Part shown: positions 5,886 to 7,446 of the stretch, one piece after another | Layout of the letters: every line of letters starts with the position of its first letter | Numbering within the stretch: the first letter of the stretch is position 1 | Assembly (NCBI GenBank): GCA_036794395.1 | Contig: DAIRGS010000351.1 | Span: 1 to 7,446 of the forward strand | Reading direction: 5' to 3' | Length of the DNA: 7,446 nt | Source of the DNA: DASXMX01 sp036794395 | GTDB lineage: Bacteria; Planctomycetota; Phycisphaerae; Tepidisphaerales; Tepidisphaeraceae | Position numbers and translations under genes: made by a program | Notes under the pieces: model-generated | Seen by the model: the letters and a program-made list of their open reading frames with translations, nothing else | Database searches by the model: none | What the model was told of the DNA's origin: nothing

Positions 5886-5975
5886 CCGCTTATTGGCGCG
5901 AATACTGCCCATCGGCAGCAAAATCATCCACATTCTCGTTTCCGGCACGGCCTTTGTGGCGTAACATTCCCAATT

Positions 5976-7175
5976 ATGGGATGGCTACATCGGATGTGTG
6001 CCACGGTGTCGGTCGCCGGGCTCTTATTGACGGCAGGCAGAGTCGGCGCGCAATCTGTGGGGACCGAACGCGCAAAACTCCCGGGTCGACAACCCTCGAC
6101 CACCCCGTCGCAGTTTGAATCCGATCGCGAAAAGCTGATTGATGTTCAAAGTAGAAACCGCCGGCAGGTGATGGCGGAAAAAGGCCCCATCCCCGAAACG
6201 CGGATGAATCAGATTCTCCAGTTCCGTGTGGAAAAGCGGCAATTGGTGGTGCATACCCCGCTTCACGCCCCGATACTTGATCGTCGGGCGGATATTGTGG
6301 GGTTCGGGATGCCGGCGGAACTGTCTTATACCGAATCTGTTCCCGCGGATCCCGAGTCGAGCCAGTTGGAATTCACTCTTCTGGATTACCCGGACAAGCT
6401 GACCAACGTGCGTATCCACGTGTCTTGCCAGCCCAACACGCCGGCAACCGCCGATCTGCAGATCGAAAGCTCGCTGCAAACGGGATTGAACGGCGAGCAT
6501 TTCGCCCGGGTTGTGTACACGCAAACCGCAACGCGCGCGTCTCTCCAGGCGTTTGGAACTGCCGCGAGTGAAGATCAGGATTCGCAGACGGTGATTTTAG
6601 CAGAGAAGGATTTTTCGACTCTGCGGGAGAAGCACCCTGCCGCGATGGAAACATGGCTGCGGCCCGTTCTGCATCGGCTACAGCAGGACTTCGTTTTTGC
6701 GACCGACTCCAATGCCGCGTGGCAGGCTTTGGCCGATGAGTGGCCGCAGAACGCGAAAGCGACTGCTCGATTGAACGCGTTGCTGCCGGACTTGAATTCT
6801 CCACGATGGCAGACGCGAAACGCCGCGGAAAAAGAGCTGGCAAAAATGGGGCGCGACGGGGCGACGGCAGTCATGCGAAGGAGCCGGGAGGGGCTTAGCC
6901 TGGAGCAGAATGCGCGACTGGACGAAATCCTTGCTCGATTTAAACCGATGACCGCGGAACAGGTTAAGGCGTTGTCGATGAATCCGGAGTTCCTGCTGGA
7001 TTGCGAATATTCAGACGATGTGGTTGTGCGTCGCCTGGCGGCAGCACGGCTCGCCAAGCTTCTGGGCCACCCGCTGAACTTCAGTGTCGATCTGCCCGAT
7101 TCGCAGCGCGCAGAGGCGATTGAACGCACTCGCGCACAGATTATGCCGCAGCGAAAAGCGGACGCGACTCACTAA
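5976..7175 (+). CDS. Secreted protein of unknown function
   Basis: This is a 399-residue protein. The frame is open further upstream, into the end of ilvC, but the ATG at 5976 begins a textbook signal peptide: MGWLHRM, then a hydrophobic core at 8-20 (CATVSVAGLLLTA), then GRVGAQS with likely cleavage after A25. M7 is an alternative start. The mature protein is expected in the periplasm or outside. Residues 38-90 are polar; 90-190 look beta-rich (RQLVVHTPLHAP, LEFTLLDYPD, VRIHVSCQP). Residues 270-320 (LNSPRWQTRNAAEKELAKMG, then a charged helix) and 340-388 are helical and resemble the HEAT-like 'RW.TR..AE.EL..LG' segments common in secreted planctomycete proteins. No catalytic motif is recognised, and the only cysteines in the mature part are C151 and C343. 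No clear Shine-Dalgarno precedes either start. A palindrome separates it from ilvC, so it is probably transcribed independently. Confidence 0.7.
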   Translation: MGWLHRMCATVSVAGLLLTAGRVGAQSVGTERAKLPGRQPSTTPSQFESDREKLIDVQSRNRRQVMAEKGPIPETRMNQILQFRVEKRQLVVHTPLHAPILDRRADIVGFGMPAELSYTESVPADPESSQLEFTLLDYPDKLTNVRIHVSCQPNTPATADLQIESSLQTGLNGEHFARVVYTQTATRASLQAFGTAASEDQDSQTVILAEKDFSTLREKHPAAMETWLRPVLHRLQQDFVFATDSNAAWQALADEWPQNAKATARLNALLPDLNSPRWQTRNAAEKELAKMGRDGATAVMRRSREGLSLEQNARLDEILARFKPMTAEQVKALSMNPEFLLDCEYSDDVVVRRLAAARLAKLLGHPLNFSVDLPDSQRAEAIERTRAQIMPQRKADATH

Positions 7176-7275
7176 CGTGATCGTGCGTGATCCGGCGTCT
7201 GGTTTGCAGGTGAAATCGGCGGGGCGGCGGTTTGGGGAGGCGAGAATTGCAGCGCTCTGAGGATCCGGGGTGGCG

Positions 7276-7295
7276 CGGGGTACCGCTATACCCCG
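7276..7295. repeat. Hairpin CGGGGTA...TACCCCG
   Basis: CGGGGTA at 7276-7282 pairs with TACCCCG at 7289-7295 across a 6-base loop (CCGCTA). It sits 100 bases after the stop of the secreted-protein gene without a T-run, so it could be a terminator-like structure or part of a dispersed intergenic repeat. Confidence 0.4.
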
Positions 7296-7354
7296 GCGTG
7301 GGAGCTGGTCGGGGTGGGGTCCGACGTTCCAAAGGGGACGCGGCGCAGGGTGAT

Positions 7355-7390
7355 TAAATGAGTGGCGCGGCGATTCGGCACAATCATTTA
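7355..7390. repeat. Inverted repeat TAAATGA...TCATTTA
   Basis: TAAATGA at 7355-7361 and TCATTTA at 7384-7390 are perfect 7-base inverted copies around a 22-base centre. The AT-rich arms in GC-rich surroundings could be a protein-binding site ahead of a gene beyond the window edge. Nothing else supports this. Confidence 0.25.
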
Positions 7391-7446
7391 GCACTACAGC
7401 GCGACTCGCGCTCAACGACTTTCCAGGCCGGGCGGTAATACCTCCA

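Larger units (their letters stand above)
7176..7446. other. Downstream region without a recognisable gene
   Basis: The 271 bases after the secreted-protein gene are very G-rich on the + strand up to about 7350. The open frames on either strand give low-complexity Arg/Pro-rich translations and are not believable. Two inverted repeats are present (7276-7295 and 7355-7390). A 27-codon frame from GTG at 7177 to a TGA at 7256-7258 lacks any supporting signal. Confidence 0.4.

Noticed and set aside
5796..5975. Upstream extension of the secreted-protein frame into ilvC
   Set aside because: It overlaps the ilvC 3' end and the 30-base palindrome, and it would bury the signal peptide behind 60 unlikely residues.
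7177..7258. 27-codon frame from GTG
   Set aside because: No ribosome site of its own, no recognisable motif, and length well within chance.
1..7446. CRISPR array, tRNA, rRNA or intact insertion sequence
   Set aside because: No regularly spaced direct repeats, no cloverleaf or rRNA-like sequence, and no transposase were seen on either strand.

Overview
The window is a GC-rich bacterial segment with every supported gene on the + strand. The likely source is Planctomycetota or a relative (for example the Phycisphaerae side of the PVC group). The reasons are an N-terminal transglutaminase-like family with TPRs, a dispersed palindrome that I recall from planctomycete and verrucomicrobial genomes, and a secreted protein with a planctomycete-style C-terminal region. 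This placement is inference from family resemblance, not a database match.

Layout. Bases 1-133 are a short upstream region with a weak promoter candidate. Four genes then follow in close succession (134-4333; gaps of 13, 23 and 9 bases, each with a Shine-Dalgarno-like sequence), so they probably form one transcription unit. The first two are paralogues: a 621-residue protein with TPR-like repeats and a 338-residue protein. Both share an N-terminal block and a transglutaminase/SirB1-like block. The shorter one keeps a Cys-His-Asn arrangement (C169, H195, N208); the longer one has Phe and Tyr in place of the Cys and His. The third gene (345 residues) begins with the very last piece of an RHS-repeat core (ending NSDPSGL) followed by an unrelated C-terminal region. 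This is the build of an 'orphan' RHS C-terminal toxin cassette without the rest of the RHS protein. The fourth gene, 9 bases downstream, encodes a 77-residue protein with two membrane helices and sits where an immunity protein would be expected.

Bases 4334-4809 hold no convincing intact gene. They carry a possible remnant of another small membrane protein, several inverted repeats, a dispersed-repeat-like double hairpin (4643-4679) and a promoter candidate for the next gene. ilvC (4810-5829) follows, a complete class I ketol-acid reductoisomerase of branched-chain amino acid synthesis. Just after it lies a perfect 30-base palindrome, a likely terminator or repeat. A secreted protein of unknown function (5976-7175) comes next, and the last 271 bases are non-coding as far as I can see, with two inverted repeats.

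The main point of interest is the accessory module at 134-4333: an RHS tip cassette with a putative membrane immunity partner, preceded by two transglutaminase-fold paralogues of which one looks catalytically dead, set directly beside a core metabolic gene.
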